Assembly (NCBI RefSeq): GCF_016918015.1
Contig: NZ_JAERMK010000002.1
Location: forward strand, 186,001-250,000
Length of the DNA: 64,000 nt
Direction: 5' to 3'
DNA from: Glycomyces sp. YM15
GTDB taxonomy: Bacteria; Actinomycetota; Actinomycetes; Mycobacteriales; Micromonosporaceae
The notes beneath the pieces are model-generated. The model saw nothing but the letters and a program-made list of their open reading frames with translations, had not been told where the DNA came from and searched no databases. Position 1 is the first letter of the stretch. The number at the start of each line of letters is the position of its first letter. The position numbers and the translations under genes are program-made. This document shows, in pieces, positions 44,198 to 54,598 of the stretch.

Positions 44198-45243
44198 ACC
44201 CCTACGCGAAACGCCTCATGTGGCCGGTCCTGATCCTGGTGGCGCTCATCGTCGTCAACATCGCCGCCACCGGCATCGACTTCATCGTCCCGAGCGTCAA
44301 CGACGGCCGCCTCGGCGGCGCGTTCGTCAACATCCTGCGCCGCTCCGCGCCGCTGATGCTCATCGCGCTCGGCATGACGCTCGTCATCGCCACCAAGGGC
44401 ATCGACCTCTCCGTCGGCGCCGTGTACGCCATCGGCGCGGCCATCGCCTGCCAGATGATCATCGGCCAGGAGGACCAGTCCGCGGCGGGCCTCATCTTCT
44501 CCGCCGTGGCCCTCGCGCTCATCGTCACCGCCGTCATCGGCGCGTGGAACGGGACCATGGTGGCGTACTTCGGCATCCAGCCGATCGTCGCCACCCTCAT
44601 CCTCATGATCGCCGGGCGCGGCATCGCCCAGCTCATCACCGGCGGGCAGATCCCGAAGGTCCAGGACTCGAGCCCGTTCACGCAGATCGGCCGCGGCGAG
44701 ATCCTCACGATCCCCGTGCCGATCTGGATCGCCGCGCTCGTGTTCGTCGCGATCGCGCTGCTCACCCGCAAGACCGCCCTGGGCCTGCTGCTCGAATCGG
44801 TCGGCGGCAACCCCGAGGCGAGCCGCCTCGCGGGCATCCGCTCCAAGGGCATCACCGTCCTCGTGTACCTGGTGTGCGGGCTGTGCGCGGGCCTGGCCGG
44901 GCTCATCGGCGCGGCCAACCTCGGCAGCGCCGACGCCAACAACGGCGGCCTGTGGATCGAGCTCGACGCGATCCTCGCCGTGGTCATCGGCGGCACCGCG
45001 CTCCTCGGCGGCCGGTTCTACCTGCTGGGCACCGTCATCGGCGTCGTGATCATCGGGACGCTCGACGACACCATCATCAACGTCGGCCTCTCCAGCCAGT
45101 GGCAGTTCACCGCGAAGGCCATCGTGGTCTTCGCCGTCGCCCTGCTGCAGAGCTCCGAGTTCCGGGGCTGGATCCTGAAGCCGTTCAAGCCGAAACCGGA
45201 AATCGCCGCGCCCGCGCCCGCCGAGGAGGTCCCGGCCAAATGA
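44194..45243 (+). CDS. ytfT: Sugar ABC transporter permease (YtfT-like)
   Basis: A 349-residue BPD_transp_2 permease with about nine membrane segments. The family motif MLIALGMTLVIATKGIDLSVGAV is near residue 55, and the cytoplasmic loop GLLLESVGGNPEASRLAGIRSKGI contacts the ATPase. The C-terminal tail is proline/alanine-rich (PKPEIAAPAPAEEVPAK). It forms the channel with the following permease. Both junctions are ATGA overlaps, so it is coupled to its neighbours. Confidence 0.92.
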   Translation: MNPYAKRLMWPVLILVALIVVNIAATGIDFIVPSVNDGRLGGAFVNILRRSAPLMLIALGMTLVIATKGIDLSVGAVYAIGAAIACQMIIGQEDQSAAGLIFSAVALALIVTAVIGAWNGTMVAYFGIQPIVATLILMIAGRGIAQLITGGQIPKVQDSSPFTQIGRGEILTIPVPIWIAALVFVAIALLTRKTALGLLLESVGGNPEASRLAGIRSKGITVLVYLVCGLCAGLAGLIGAANLGSADANNGGLWIELDAILAVVIGGTALLGGRFYLLGTVIGVVIIGTLDDTIINVGLSSQWQFTAKAIVVFAVALLQSSEFRGWILKPFKPKPEIAAPAPAEEVPAK

Positions 45244-46268
45244 GCACCGAGACACTGACTGAGCGCCCGTCGCGCTCGACGCTGTTCGACGGCCTCACCA
45301 GGTACATCCCGATCGGCGCCACCGTGGTGCTGCTGCTCGTGATGTACCTCGGCGGCATCGCCAACTTCAGGAACTTCGACAGCCCGCAGGTCGTCGCCGG
45401 ACTCTTCATCGACTACGCGCCGCTGCTGGTCATCGCCATCGGCATGACGTTCGTGATCCTCTCGGGGGGTATCGACCTCTCCGTGGGCTCGGTCATGGCC
45501 TTCTCGACGATGGCGTGCGCGTGGCTCACCGTGGACTCGGGGGTCTCGGCACCGCTGGCGATGGTGCTGGTGCTGGCCTTCGGCACGCTGTGGGGGCTGC
45601 TCATCGGCGCGGTCATCCACTATTTCAGCGTGCAGCCGTTCATCGCGACCCTGGTGGGACTCTTCCTGTTCCGCGGCCTGACCCTCCAGATCTCCGACAC
45701 CGACGTGTCCATGCGCGAGGTCGACTTCTGGCAGTGGGGCATGACCCACGTCGAGTTCGGCGGAAAGGTCCGCGACGGCGGCTTCTGGCTGCCGTACCTG
45801 TCCTTCGTGGCGTTCGCGGTCGTCATCGTGGCGTTCGTGGTCCTCCACTACACGCGCTTCGGACGCGGCGTCTACGCCGTCGGCGGCTCGGAGCAGTCCG
45901 CGCTGCTCATGGGGCTCCCGGTGGCGCGCACCAAGATCGGCGTGTACGCGATCAGCGGGTTCTGCGCCTCGCTCGCCGGGGTGCTGGCCGCGTTCGCGAC
46001 CAAGAGCGCCAACCCGCTCGCGAACGTCGGCGCCGAACTCGACGCGATCGCCGCCGTGGTCATCGGCGGGACACTGCTCACCGGCGGCGCCGGGTTCGTC
46101 CTCGGCACCGTCGCGGGCGTCATGGTGTGGGGCCTGCTCAACACGCTCATCGCCTTCCATGGAGGGCTCTCCTCATGGTGGGCGCGGATCGTGATGGGCG
46201 TGCTCCTGCTCGCCTTCATCCTCCTGCAGCGATTCCTCGCCCGCTCCGGCGAGAAGCGCCGCACCTAG
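45240..46268 (+). CDS. yjfF: Sugar ABC transporter permease (YjfF-like)
   Basis: A 342-residue second permease of the importer. It has the YjfF-type start of the conserved region LLVIAIGMTFVILSGGIDLSVGSVMAF, about nine membrane segments and the loop RGVYAVGGSEQSALLMGLPV. The presence of two distinct permeases after a double ATPase distinguishes YtfQRT-YjfF importers from ribose importers, which use one. It is the last gene of the operon; a strong terminator follows 19 bases after the stop. Confidence 0.92.
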   Translation: MSTETLTERPSRSTLFDGLTRYIPIGATVVLLLVMYLGGIANFRNFDSPQVVAGLFIDYAPLLVIAIGMTFVILSGGIDLSVGSVMAFSTMACAWLTVDSGVSAPLAMVLVLAFGTLWGLLIGAVIHYFSVQPFIATLVGLFLFRGLTLQISDTDVSMREVDFWQWGMTHVEFGGKVRDGGFWLPYLSFVAFAVVIVAFVVLHYTRFGRGVYAVGGSEQSALLMGLPVARTKIGVYAISGFCASLAGVLAAFATKSANPLANVGAELDAIAAVVIGGTLLTGGAGFVLGTVAGVMVWGLLNTLIAFHGGLSSWWARIVMGVLLLAFILLQRFLARSGEKRRT

Positions 46269-46286
46269 ACTCCACTCTTCGCACCG

Positions 46287-46320
46287 CGAGGGCCGCCCCC
46301 CCGCTGGGGGGCGGCCCTCG
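46287..46320 (+). terminator. Intrinsic terminator of the sugar importer operon
   Basis: The 15-bp stem CGAGGGCCGCCCCCC pairs with GGGGGGCGGCCCTCG around a loop of about 4 bases. It is very stable and followed by TCGTCAT. Confidence 0.85.
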
Positions 46321-46356
46321 TCGTCATACGGGTTGGCGGAGTTCTACGGCAAGATG

Positions 46357-46370
46357 TAGCATGTCTGCTA
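46357..46370. promoter_or_regulatory. Small palindrome upstream of ABC-2 exporter
   Basis: TAGCA-tgtc-TGCTA (46357-46370) lies 27 bases before the first start codon in an AT-richer stretch. It is a candidate operator for the XRE regulator encoded at the end of this operon. Confidence 0.4.
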
Positions 46371-46396
46371 TCAAAGAATGAACTCATGCGACGGAG

Positions 46397-48205
<1,809 letters not shown>

Positions 48206-48212
48206 TCGAGCC

Positions 48213-48440
48213 GTGGCGGGGGACGAGGTCTACAACCGGATCGCGATGCTGCGCGCCGAACGGGGCGTCTCGCGGCGCCAGCTGGCGGACGCCCTCGGCG
48301 TCCACTACCAGACCGTCGGCTACCTCGAACGCGGCGAATACAGCCCGAGCCTCCACCTCGCCCTGAAGCTCGCCGAATACTTCGAAGTGCCGGTGGAAGT
48401 GGTCTTCTCCACGAAGCCCTTCCCGCGCATCGGCGCCTGA
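48213..48440 (+). CDS. XRE-family HTH regulator
   Basis: A 75-residue DNA-binding protein that is essentially one HTH_3 domain: NRIAMLRAERGVSRRQLADALGVHYQTVGYLERGEYSPSL, followed by LALKLAEYFEVPVEVVFS. This short YozG-type regulator is often found with ABC-2 exporters and acts as a local repressor. GTG 48213 lies 8 bases after the exporter stop, so it is in the same transcript and may bind the palindrome at 46357. Confidence 0.88.
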   Translation: MAGDEVYNRIAMLRAERGVSRRQLADALGVHYQTVGYLERGEYSPSLHLALKLAEYFEVPVEVVFSTKPFPRIGA

Positions 48441-48485
48441 GACCAGTCGGTCGGCGAAGGAAGACCACCCCGACCGCACTCCGGT

Positions 48486-48530
48486 CCCGCTCCCCGGCAA
48501 CACCACGGCGAAGGCCGACCGGGGAGCGGG
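48486..48530 (+). terminator. Hairpin after XRE gene
   Basis: CCCGCTCCCCGG (48486-48497) pairs with CCGGGGAGCGGG (48519-48530) across a 21-base loop. It is a likely terminator for the exporter-regulator operon. Confidence 0.6.
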
Positions 48531-48722
48531 GCCTTCCGGGTGGCGCGCACGGTGAGCGCGACCTCCGCCCGGTGGCACCGCTGCAGGTGGCGCGTTCCGG
48601 CTGCTTCCCGAGGATCGCTGGAATCTGAACGCCCTGGTGTTCATCTTCCGGTCGTCTCGGTGTCGTCCTCGGCTGGTTGGGTGAGGCTTGATCATCGAAC
48701 CCCACGGTTTTGGAGAGCACCA

Positions 48723-50231
48723 GTGCAGATTCACCGTCGGCGGCTGCTCGCCGCCGGGGCGGGCGGCGCGATCCTTCTCGGGACTCCCGGGATCTCGTAC
48801 GCGGCCTCGCGCCCCCAACTCACCCACGGCGTCCAGTCCGGTGACGTGACCGACCGCGGCGCGATCCTGTGGACGCGCGCCGACCGCGGCTCCCGGATGC
48901 GGGTGGAGCTCGCGACGCGCCCGGACTTCAAGCACGCCAGGCGCATCGAAGGCCCCGCGCTCACCGCGGACACCGACTTCACGGGGAAACTGCGGCTGAA
49001 GGGCCTGCGCCCGGGCCGGCGGTACCACTACCGGATCACCGCCGAAGGCGAGCGCGGCTCCGAGCCGCTCGAAGGCTCGTTCGCCACGGCCGCCTGCGAA
49101 CCCCGGGACCTCCGCTTCCAGTGGTCCGGGGACCTCGCCGGGCAGGGCTGGGGGATCAACCCCGAGTTCGGCGGCTTCCGGATCTTCCAGGCCATGGCCG
49201 ACGCCGAGCCGGACTTCTTCCTGTGCTCGGGCGACTTCGTGTACGCCGACGGGCCGATCGCCGAATCCGTCGCGCTGCCCGACGGCACCACGTGGAAGAA
49301 CACCGTGACCGCCGAGAAGTCGAAGGTCGCCGAGACCCTGGACGAGTACCGCGGCCAGTTCAAGTACAACTTGATCGACGAGAACCTGCGAGCGTTCCTC
49401 GCTCAGGTGCCGATGGTGAACCAGTGGGACGACCACGAGGTCGTCAACAACTGGTACCCCGGGGAGATCCTCGACCTGCCGCAGTACACCGAGAAGAACG
49501 TCGACGTGCTCGCCGCGCGGGCCCGCCGGGCCTTCGCCGAGTACACGCCCGGCGGCTTCGGCGCGACCGACGATGACGGCCGCATCTACCGCAGGATCGC
49601 GTACGGCCCGCTGCTCGACGTGTTCGTGCTCGACATGCGGACCTTCAAGAGCGCCAACCCGGACGCCGACACCGAGTCCGGCGAGATCCTCGGCGCCGCT
49701 CAGCTCGAATGGCTCAAGGGCGCACTGCGCCGCTCCAAGGCCACCTGGAAGGTGATCGCGGCGGACTTGCCGATCGGGCTCATCGTCGGCGACGGCACCG
49801 GCGCTCAGGAAGGCGTCTCGAACGGCACCGGCGGCGCCCCCGGCGGCCGTGAGGCCGAGATCGCGGACCTGCTCTCGTACGCGAAGCGCCAGGGCGTCAA
49901 GAACATGGTGTGGCTGACCGCCGACGTGCACTACACCGCGGCCCACCACTACAGCCCCGACCGGGCGGTGTTCCAGGACTTCGACCCGTTCTGGGAGTTC
50001 GTGTCCGGGCCGCTGAACGCGGGCGCGTTCGGGCCCAACCGGCTCGACGCGACCTTCGGCCCCGAAGCGGTGTTCGTGCAGGCGCCTCCGGCCGCGAACA
50101 CGTCGCCGGCCATGGGCTACCAGTTCTTCGGCGAGGTCGGGATCGACGCCGAGACCGAGATGTTCACCGTGTCGCTCAAGGACCTCGACGGGAACACGCT
50201 GTTCCTGAAGACGCTCGAACCCGCCGCGTAG
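48723..50231 (+). CDS. PhoD-family alkaline phosphatase/phosphodiesterase (Tat-exported)
   Basis: A 502-residue secreted phosphatase. GTG 48723 opens a Tat signal (RRRLLAAGAGG) with cleavage after ASA or nearby. The N-terminal PhoD beta domain has HGVQSGDVTDRGAILWTRAD. The metallophosphatase domain has the metal ligands SGDFVYADGP, VNQWDDHEVVNNW, FVLDMRTFKS and LTADVHYTAAHHY. PhoD enzymes release phosphate from organic phosphate mono- and diesters, using calcium and iron. The family is normally induced by phosphate starvation, but no convincing PHO box was found. A convergent terminator follows. Confidence 0.92.
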   Translation: MQIHRRRLLAAGAGGAILLGTPGISYAASRPQLTHGVQSGDVTDRGAILWTRADRGSRMRVELATRPDFKHARRIEGPALTADTDFTGKLRLKGLRPGRRYHYRITAEGERGSEPLEGSFATAACEPRDLRFQWSGDLAGQGWGINPEFGGFRIFQAMADAEPDFFLCSGDFVYADGPIAESVALPDGTTWKNTVTAEKSKVAETLDEYRGQFKYNLIDENLRAFLAQVPMVNQWDDHEVVNNWYPGEILDLPQYTEKNVDVLAARARRAFAEYTPGGFGATDDDGRIYRRIAYGPLLDVFVLDMRTFKSANPDADTESGEILGAAQLEWLKGALRRSKATWKVIAADLPIGLIVGDGTGAQEGVSNGTGGAPGGREAEIADLLSYAKRQGVKNMVWLTADVHYTAAHHYSPDRAVFQDFDPFWEFVSGPLNAGAFGPNRLDATFGPEAVFVQAPPAANTSPAMGYQFFGEVGIDAETEMFTVSLKDLDGNTLFLKTLEPAA

Positions 50232-50239
50232 CAAAGGGA

Positions 50240-50270
50240 ACGCCTCCTCCGATCAATTCGGAGGAGGCGT
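50240..50270. terminator. Bidirectional terminator
   Basis: The 13-bp stem ACGCCTCCTCCGA (50240-50252) pairs with TCGGAGGAGGCGT (50258-50270) between convergent phoD and DUF2550 genes. Confidence 0.8.
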
Positions 50271-50276
50271 GTCGTC

Positions 50277-50714
50277 TCAGTCGCGTCCCGAGTAGAACTC
50301 GGCCCCGGGCGGGGCCGCTTCGAGCCAGGAGAGGAATCCGGTGACCGCCGAAGTGGTCATCGCGAGTTCCACTTCGCCCGTAGCGCTCTTGCAGCGCAGG
50401 ATGGCCACTTCGGGCGGGAAGATCTGCGCTTCCGGGCCGACCGGCTTGCGGCGCTCGGAGACCTGGACGTCATGGCGCGGCAGCGAATAGCGGGGCCCGA
50501 ACGCGAGGGAGAACATCCGGTACCAGCGGAGCGTGCCGTGCTCGTAGACCGCGAAGCCGGGCGCCCAGCCGCGCCCTTCCATGTGCCGGGAGAGCCTGGC
50601 GGCCATGGCCACCGAGCCCGAGCGGGACAGGAAGGAGCGGCGGACGTACGTCAGCACCAAGAACACCGCGACGGCCGCCGCCAGTGCGGCGACGACGAGC
50701 AGTGCCTTCAGCAT
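50277..50714 (-). CDS. DUF2550 membrane-anchored protein
   Basis: A 145-residue protein with one N-terminal membrane helix (ALLVVAALAAAVAVFLVLTYV) followed by a cytoplasmic domain of about 115 residues (FAVYEHGTLRWYRMFSLAFGPRYSLPRH, then AILRCKSATGEVELAMT). This is DUF2550, found directly after atpC in most actinobacteria. Function unknown; the conserved linkage suggests a role near ATP synthase or the envelope. It starts 3 bases after the atpC stop. Confidence 0.88.
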   Translation of the reverse strand: MLKALLVVAALAAAVAVFLVLTYVRRSFLSRSGSVAMAARLSRHMEGRGWAPGFAVYEHGTLRWYRMFSLAFGPRYSLPRHDVQVSERRKPVGPEAQIFPPEVAILRCKSATGEVELAMTTSAVTGFLSWLEAAPPGAEFYSGRD

Positions 50715-50716
50715 GG

Positions 50717-50998
50717 CTACGCCGAAGCGGGGGCGACCGCCTCGGCGGTCTCGGCGAGGATGGTGACCCCGTCGGTGGTCACCGACAGGAAGCCGCCCTC
50801 GATCTGCCAGGCCAGTTCGGCGCCTTCGATCGGCTGCACCCGTACGGTGCTGTCGATGCGCAGCTCGCCGAGCAGCGGCTGGTGGTTCGGGAGGATGCCC
50901 AGTTCGCCTTCGGTGGTGCGCGCGTACACGGCCTTGGCCGTGCCGGACCACACCTTCGAGTCGACTGCTACGACTTCGACGTTCAGTTGCCCTGCCAC
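50717..50998 (-). CDS. atpC: ATP synthase F1 epsilon subunit (short form)
   Basis: A 93-residue epsilon subunit containing only the N-terminal beta-sandwich: LNVEVVAVDSKVWSGTAKAV, TTEGELGILPNHQPLLGEL and IEGGFLSVTTDGVTILAETA. The C-terminal helical hairpin that gives the subunit its inhibitory role (total length about 120-140 residues elsewhere) is absent; the protein ends EAVAPASA. Normally atpC follows atpD, but upstream here is a dispersed repeat and then crp, so the gene is detached from the rest of the ATP synthase operon. The DUF2550 gene remains behind it. Confidence 0.92.
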   Translation of the reverse strand: MAGQLNVEVVAVDSKVWSGTAKAVYARTTEGELGILPNHQPLLGELRIDSTVRVQPIEGAELAWQIEGGFLSVTTDGVTILAETAEAVAPASA

Positions 50999-51106
50999 AA
51001 CGCTCCTTCAGCAGACTCCGGGATGATTACCGGAAGTCTAGACGGACGCGGGTGCGAACGTCGAATCGCCCGGGCCCGGTGACCGGGAGATCACCCTCCG
51101 GACCCT

Positions 51107-51136
51107 GCGCATTTACGGCTCGCGAGCTTCGCCGAC
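51107..51136 (+). repeat. Dispersed repeat, copy D
   Basis: Contains ATTTACGGCTCGCGAGCTTC then GCCGAC. It lies between atpC and crp, exactly where the missing upstream part of the ATP synthase operon would be expected. Confidence 0.7.
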
Positions 51137-51151
51137 GCCCGGAACGGCAAA

Positions 51152-51175
51152 GGCCCCCGGGCTCAGCCGGGGGCC
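51152..51175 (-). terminator. Terminator downstream of crp
   Basis: GGCCCCCGG (51152-51160) pairs with CCGGGGGCC (51167-51175). On the minus strand it follows the crp stop and is followed by TTTGCCG. Confidence 0.75.
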
Positions 51176-51195
51176 TGAAGGATCACTCGTGGGCG

Positions 51196-51873
51196 TTACA
51201 CGCGGGCCCGGCGAGCCAAACGCTCGGGGTCCATGATGATGACGCTCTTGCCGTCCAGGCGCAGCCAGCCGCGCCCGGCGAAATCAGCCAAGGCCTTGTT
51301 CACGGTCTCGCGCGAAGCGCCGACCAGCTGGGCCAGCTCTTCCTGCGTGAGGTCGTGGGTGACGCGCAGGACGCCGCCGTCGCGGGTGCCGAAGCGGCTC
51401 GCCATGTGCAGCAGGGCTTTCGCGACGCGACCGGGGACGTCGGTGAAGATGAGGTCCGCCATCGAGTCGTTCGTGCGACGCAGCCGGCGTGCTATCACCC
51501 GCAGCAGCTGCTCGGCGATCTCGGGCCGGTTCGCCAGCCAGGGGCGCAGCGCCGTCTTCGACAGGCGGGCGAGGCGGGTGTCGGTCAGAGCGGTGGCGGT
51601 GGCGGTGCGGGGACCGGGGTCGAACAGCGCGAGCTCGCCGACCATGTCGGACGGGCCCATGACCGCGATCAGGTTCTGGCGGCCGTCGGCCGAGCGGCGG
51701 CCCAGCTTCACCTTCCCGGACATGACGATGTACAGACTGTCACCCGGCTCGTTCTCGGTGAAGACGGTCTGGCCCTTGTTGACGTCGATGTACTCCATCT
51801 CTTTGATGAGCGACTCGACAGCTTCGGGATCTACGCCCTTGAACAGGGCGGCCCTGGCCAATACATCTTCCAT
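51196..51873 (-). CDS. crp: Crp/Fnr-family transcriptional regulator
   Basis: A 225-residue regulator closely matching mycobacterial CRP (Rv3676). The cyclic-nucleotide domain covers residues 5-115 ([25 protein letters not shown], then [20 protein letters not shown], the cAMP phosphate-binding cassette). The C-terminal winged helix has [24 protein letters not shown]. It should bind cAMP and regulate carbon and respiration genes. ATG 51873 matches the family N-terminus [14 protein letters not shown] 51885 would add four residues. The nearby marP-nth cluster is the same neighbourhood as in Mycobacterium. Confidence 0.93.
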   Translation of the reverse strand: MEDVLARAALFKGVDPEAVESLIKEMEYIDVNKGQTVFTENEPGDSLYIVMSGKVKLGRRSADGRQNLIAVMGPSDMVGELALFDPGPRTATATALTDTRLARLSKTALRPWLANRPEIAEQLLRVIARRLRRTNDSMADLIFTDVPGRVAKALLHMASRFGTRDGGVLRVTHDLTQEELAQLVGASRETVNKALADFAGRGWLRLDGKSVIIMDPERLARRARV

Positions 51874-52178
51874 GTCCGTTCGCACCTTTCTTCAACGCAC
51901 CGCTAGTGCAAGTACTGAGTCTATGCCTCTTGTCCGCATTGCGGGAGCGAGACCCCCGTAAATCCACATGCGCACCGTAGACGCCGAAATCGACATTCGT
52001 ATCCGAATGAATGCGTTCCGTCGGTTCCGAGCGTCACCGCGAGAGATTCACCACGCCGTCTCAGCAGGGTATTCGTTCCGGTGAACGGAAAGCGTCGACA
52101 GCGACCGGTACAGCCTACCTGCAATGTGACGCCACGCCCAGTATCAGGCAATGGCGTAATCCCACAGGAACCCACAGA
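51874..52178. other. Intergenic region between crp and marP
   Basis: This 305-base stretch lies upstream of crp (minus strand) and downstream of the marP stop. It is AT-richer between 51890 and 52090. It should contain the crp promoter. No gene and no clear Crp site (TGTGA-N6-TCACA) was seen. Confidence 0.45.
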
Positions 52179-53375
52179 TCAGGTGCAGGATCCGGTCCCG
52201 ACGGGCCCCGAGGCGGACCGTCCCGCGTCCAGTACAGGCGCGGACTCGTCCAGTGTCAGCGCGTAACCGGTCTCCGGATCGTCGACCGCGGCGGCGAAGA
52301 TGACACCGATCACCTCGCCTTGCGGGTTGAGCAGGGGGCCGCCCGAATTGCCGCCGATGATGTTCGCGTACAGCTGGTAGACCTCGCGGGTGACGGTGCC
52401 GGAGTCGTAGATGTCCGGGCCGGTGACGATCCGCGCTTCGCGCACCCGCGCGGCCGTCGCCGTGTAGGGGCCGCCCGCGGGGTAGCCGAGGACGATCGCG
52501 TCGTCGCCGGAGCCGGCGGTCGCCGACTGGAGCGGCAGCGGATCGGCGTCGAGGTCGGGGACGGACAGGATCGCGAGGTCCTTCTCGGGCTCGAACACGA
52601 TGACCTCGGCGTCGAGCAGGTCGCCGTCCGATTCGACCTGCACGTGGTCGGTCCCGGCGACGACGTGCGCGTTCGTGGCGACGAGGCCGTCGGCGTAGAC
52701 GAAGCTCGAGCCCTCGATCTGGCGGTCGCACGACGGCGCCGAACCGTGGACCTTCAGGACCGAGTCCTCGGCGTTCACGACGAGGCCGGACGCCGCGAGT
52801 TCGGGGTCGGGCGGTTCGACCGAGCGGGCCTCGGTCGGGTCGAGGCCGGAGAACACGTCCGGCATCCCGGAGGTGTTGAGCGATTCGCGCATCGCCTCGT
52901 AGACGCCCTTGACGGCCTCGGGCATGTACTCGTCGATGCCGCTCACGAGGCTCGAGTTGCGGACGGCCGCGGCGACCGCGGGCATCGAGGAGTTCGCGAG
53001 CGGCGCGGCGGCGACCCAGGTGACGAGGAGGACCGCGGCGACCGAGACGACCGGCCCGGCGAGGTGGTCGATCCGCTTGGAGCCGTCCGAGCGCAGGCGC
53101 CTGCGGAGCTTGTAGCCGAGGGAGGTCGCGAGGGCCATGCCGCCCAAGGCGAGTGCGAAGACGACGAGGAGCGAGGCGATGAGCTTCGCGAGCGCTTCGG
53201 TGTAGAAGTCGGCCGCGAACGGCGCGAGCTGGATGCCGAGGATCGCCCCGCCGAGGAAGCCGAAGAACGTGGTCGCCGAGGCGATGAAGCCTTCGCGGTA
53301 GCCGTTGACGGCGAACAGGAGCGCCAGCAGCACGATCACGACATCGACGAGGAGTCCCGCACTGGTCGGCTCCAT
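52179..53375 (-). CDS. marP: Periplasmic serine protease MarP (CvpA-trypsin fusion)
   Basis: A 398-residue membrane protease. Four N-terminal helices form a CvpA/colicin-V-type domain (LLVDVVIVLLALLFAVNGYR and onward). The chymotrypsin-like domain has His237 (TNAHVVAG), Asp266 (KDLAIL) and Ser344 (GGNSGGPL). Cys216 and Cys397 match the regulatory disulfide of M. tuberculosis MarP (Rv3671c), where the enzyme supports acid and oxidative resistance by processing a peptidoglycan hydrolase. Length and residue spacing agree with that protein almost exactly. It is the last gene of a minus-strand cluster with the NUDIX, TlpA-like and nth genes. Confidence 0.94.
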   Translation of the reverse strand: MEPTSAGLLVDVVIVLLALLFAVNGYREGFIASATTFFGFLGGAILGIQLAPFAADFYTEALAKLIASLLVVFALALGGMALATSLGYKLRRRLRSDGSKRIDHLAGPVVSVAAVLLVTWVAAAPLANSSMPAVAAAVRNSSLVSGIDEYMPEAVKGVYEAMRESLNTSGMPDVFSGLDPTEARSVEPPDPELAASGLVVNAEDSVLKVHGSAPSCDRQIEGSSFVYADGLVATNAHVVAGTDHVQVESDGDLLDAEVIVFEPEKDLAILSVPDLDADPLPLQSATAGSGDDAIVLGYPAGGPYTATAARVREARIVTGPDIYDSGTVTREVYQLYANIIGGNSGGPLLNPQGEVIGVIFAAAVDDPETGYALTLDESAPVLDAGRSASGPVGTGSCT

Positions 53376-53387
53376 TCGCCCCTCCGT

Positions 53388-54041
53388 TCAGTGCCGTTCG
53401 AGCTCCATCGTCCGGCCGGTGTCCCAGGGGCGGGTCCAGCCGCCCAGGTCCAGCAGCCACGACAGTACCCCGGCGGTGAACCCCCAAATCAAGGGCACGC
53501 CCGCGACCTGGAAGCCCGGTCCGCTGCGGCCCGAAGGGAACGGGACGGTGCCGCGCGAGGCCGGGTCGGCCAGGAGCGGCAGCGGCACCTGGTGCGCGGC
53601 GGCGACCTCGGAGGCCGCCTGCGGCGCGACCCGGTGCGGACGCGTCCACAGGGCGAGCACCGGCGTGACAGCGAAGCCGGACACGGGGATCCAGAGCCTC
53701 GGGAGCGACCGTCCGATGGAGACGGTGTCAGGGTCGACGGCGAGTTCCTCGGCGGCTTCGCGCAGCGCGGTCGCCGCGGCGTCGGCGTCACCGGGTTCGG
53801 CGCCGCCGCCCGGGAACGCGACCTCGCCCGGATGGTGGCGCAGTGTGGCGGCCCGCTGCTGGAGCAGCACCGAAGGTCCGTGCTCGTCGTCCTTCAGGAG
53901 CACCAGCACGGAAGCGCTGCGGGCGTGCTCCTCTTCGTAGGGGAGGAGGTGGTCGGCGACGACGCGGCCGATCACGGGCGGGCGGGCTTCCTCGGCGGCC
54001 TTGAGGAGCGGCGGCCACCAGTCGGGACGGGACTCGGTCAT
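53388..54041 (-). CDS. NUDIX hydrolase, CoA pyrophosphatase-like
   Basis: A 217-residue NUDIX enzyme. It contains the CoA-specific signature LLQQRAATLRHHPGEVAFPGG and the Nudix box GGGAEPGDADAAATALREAAEELAV. This family cleaves coenzyme A to phosphopantetheine and 3',5'-ADP. The ATG at 54041 overlaps the stop of the upstream TlpA-like gene by 4 bases. It lies 12 bases before marP. The order nth, TlpA-like, NUDIX, marP is conserved in mycobacteria. Confidence 0.92.
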   Translation of the reverse strand: MTESRPDWWPPLLKAAEEARPPVIGRVVADHLLPYEEEHARSASVLVLLKDDEHGPSVLLQQRAATLRHHPGEVAFPGGGAEPGDADAAATALREAAEELAVDPDTVSIGRSLPRLWIPVSGFAVTPVLALWTRPHRVAPQAASEVAAAHQVPLPLLADPASRGTVPFPSGRSGPGFQVAGVPLIWGFTAGVLSWLLDLGGWTRPWDTGRTMELERH

Positions 54042-54598
54042 GCCAGGTCCAGTCCGAACGCGGATTCGGCGGTCTCGGTGAGGCTCTCGGCGGTGACGCC
54101 CGGCTCCGCGACGAGCTCGGCGACCGTGCCGTCGGGGTTCACGAACGCGATCCCGGGCAGGCCCGGCACTCCTAGCCCGATGCGAACGGCCTCTTCGGGA
54201 TCGAACACGGAAGGGAAGGTCATGCCGAACTCCTCGGCGAAAGAGCGCCCGACGTCGCGCGTGTCGGCCGTGTCGACGCCGAGCACGTCGACCTGGTCGC
54301 CGTGGGCCTGGAAGAACGCCTCGACCTCCGGTGCCTCGTCCCGGCAGGGCCCGCACCAGCTGGCCCACAGGACCACGACCAGGGGTTGCCCTCCCGGGCC
54401 GACCGCCGTCGCCGCCTCGTCGCCGAGACAGTCGAGTTCGAGGTCGCCGACCCCTTCGATCGGGGTCGTACCGGAGGCGCAGGCCACGGACCAGGTCGGG
54501 TCCTCGATGCTCGGGACCGCGACGCCCGGTTCGGGGGGTTCGCTCGTGCAGGCCGCCAAGAAGCACAGTCCGGCCGCGGCGGTGAGAAGACGCTTCAC
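54038..54598 (-). CDS. TlpA-family thioredoxin-like lipoprotein
   Basis: A 186-residue extracytoplasmic thiol-disulfide protein. GTG 54598 starts a lipoprotein signal ([16 protein letters not shown], lipobox Cys at about 17). The thioredoxin fold has the active site [14 protein letters not shown] second Cys pair (VACASG and LDCLGD) lies before the fold and could form a disulfide. It probably reduces or isomerises disulfides outside the membrane, perhaps including those of MarP; that link is inferred from conserved synteny. It overlaps nth by 4 bases (GTGA). Confidence 0.9.
   Translation of the reverse strand: MKRLLTAAAGLCFLAACTSEPPEPGVAVPSIEDPTWSVACASGTTPIEGVGDLELDCLGDEAATAVGPGGQPLVVVLWASWCGPCRDEAPEVEAFFQAHGDQVDVLGVDTADTRDVGRSFAEEFGMTFPSVFDPEEAVRIGLGVPGLPGIAFVNPDGTVAELVAEPGVTAESLTETAESAFGLDLA

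Noticed and set aside
48620-48640. A GTTCATC element considered as a PHO box upstream of phoD
   Set aside because: Only one half-repeat is seen; PHO boxes need at least two direct repeats at 11-base spacing.
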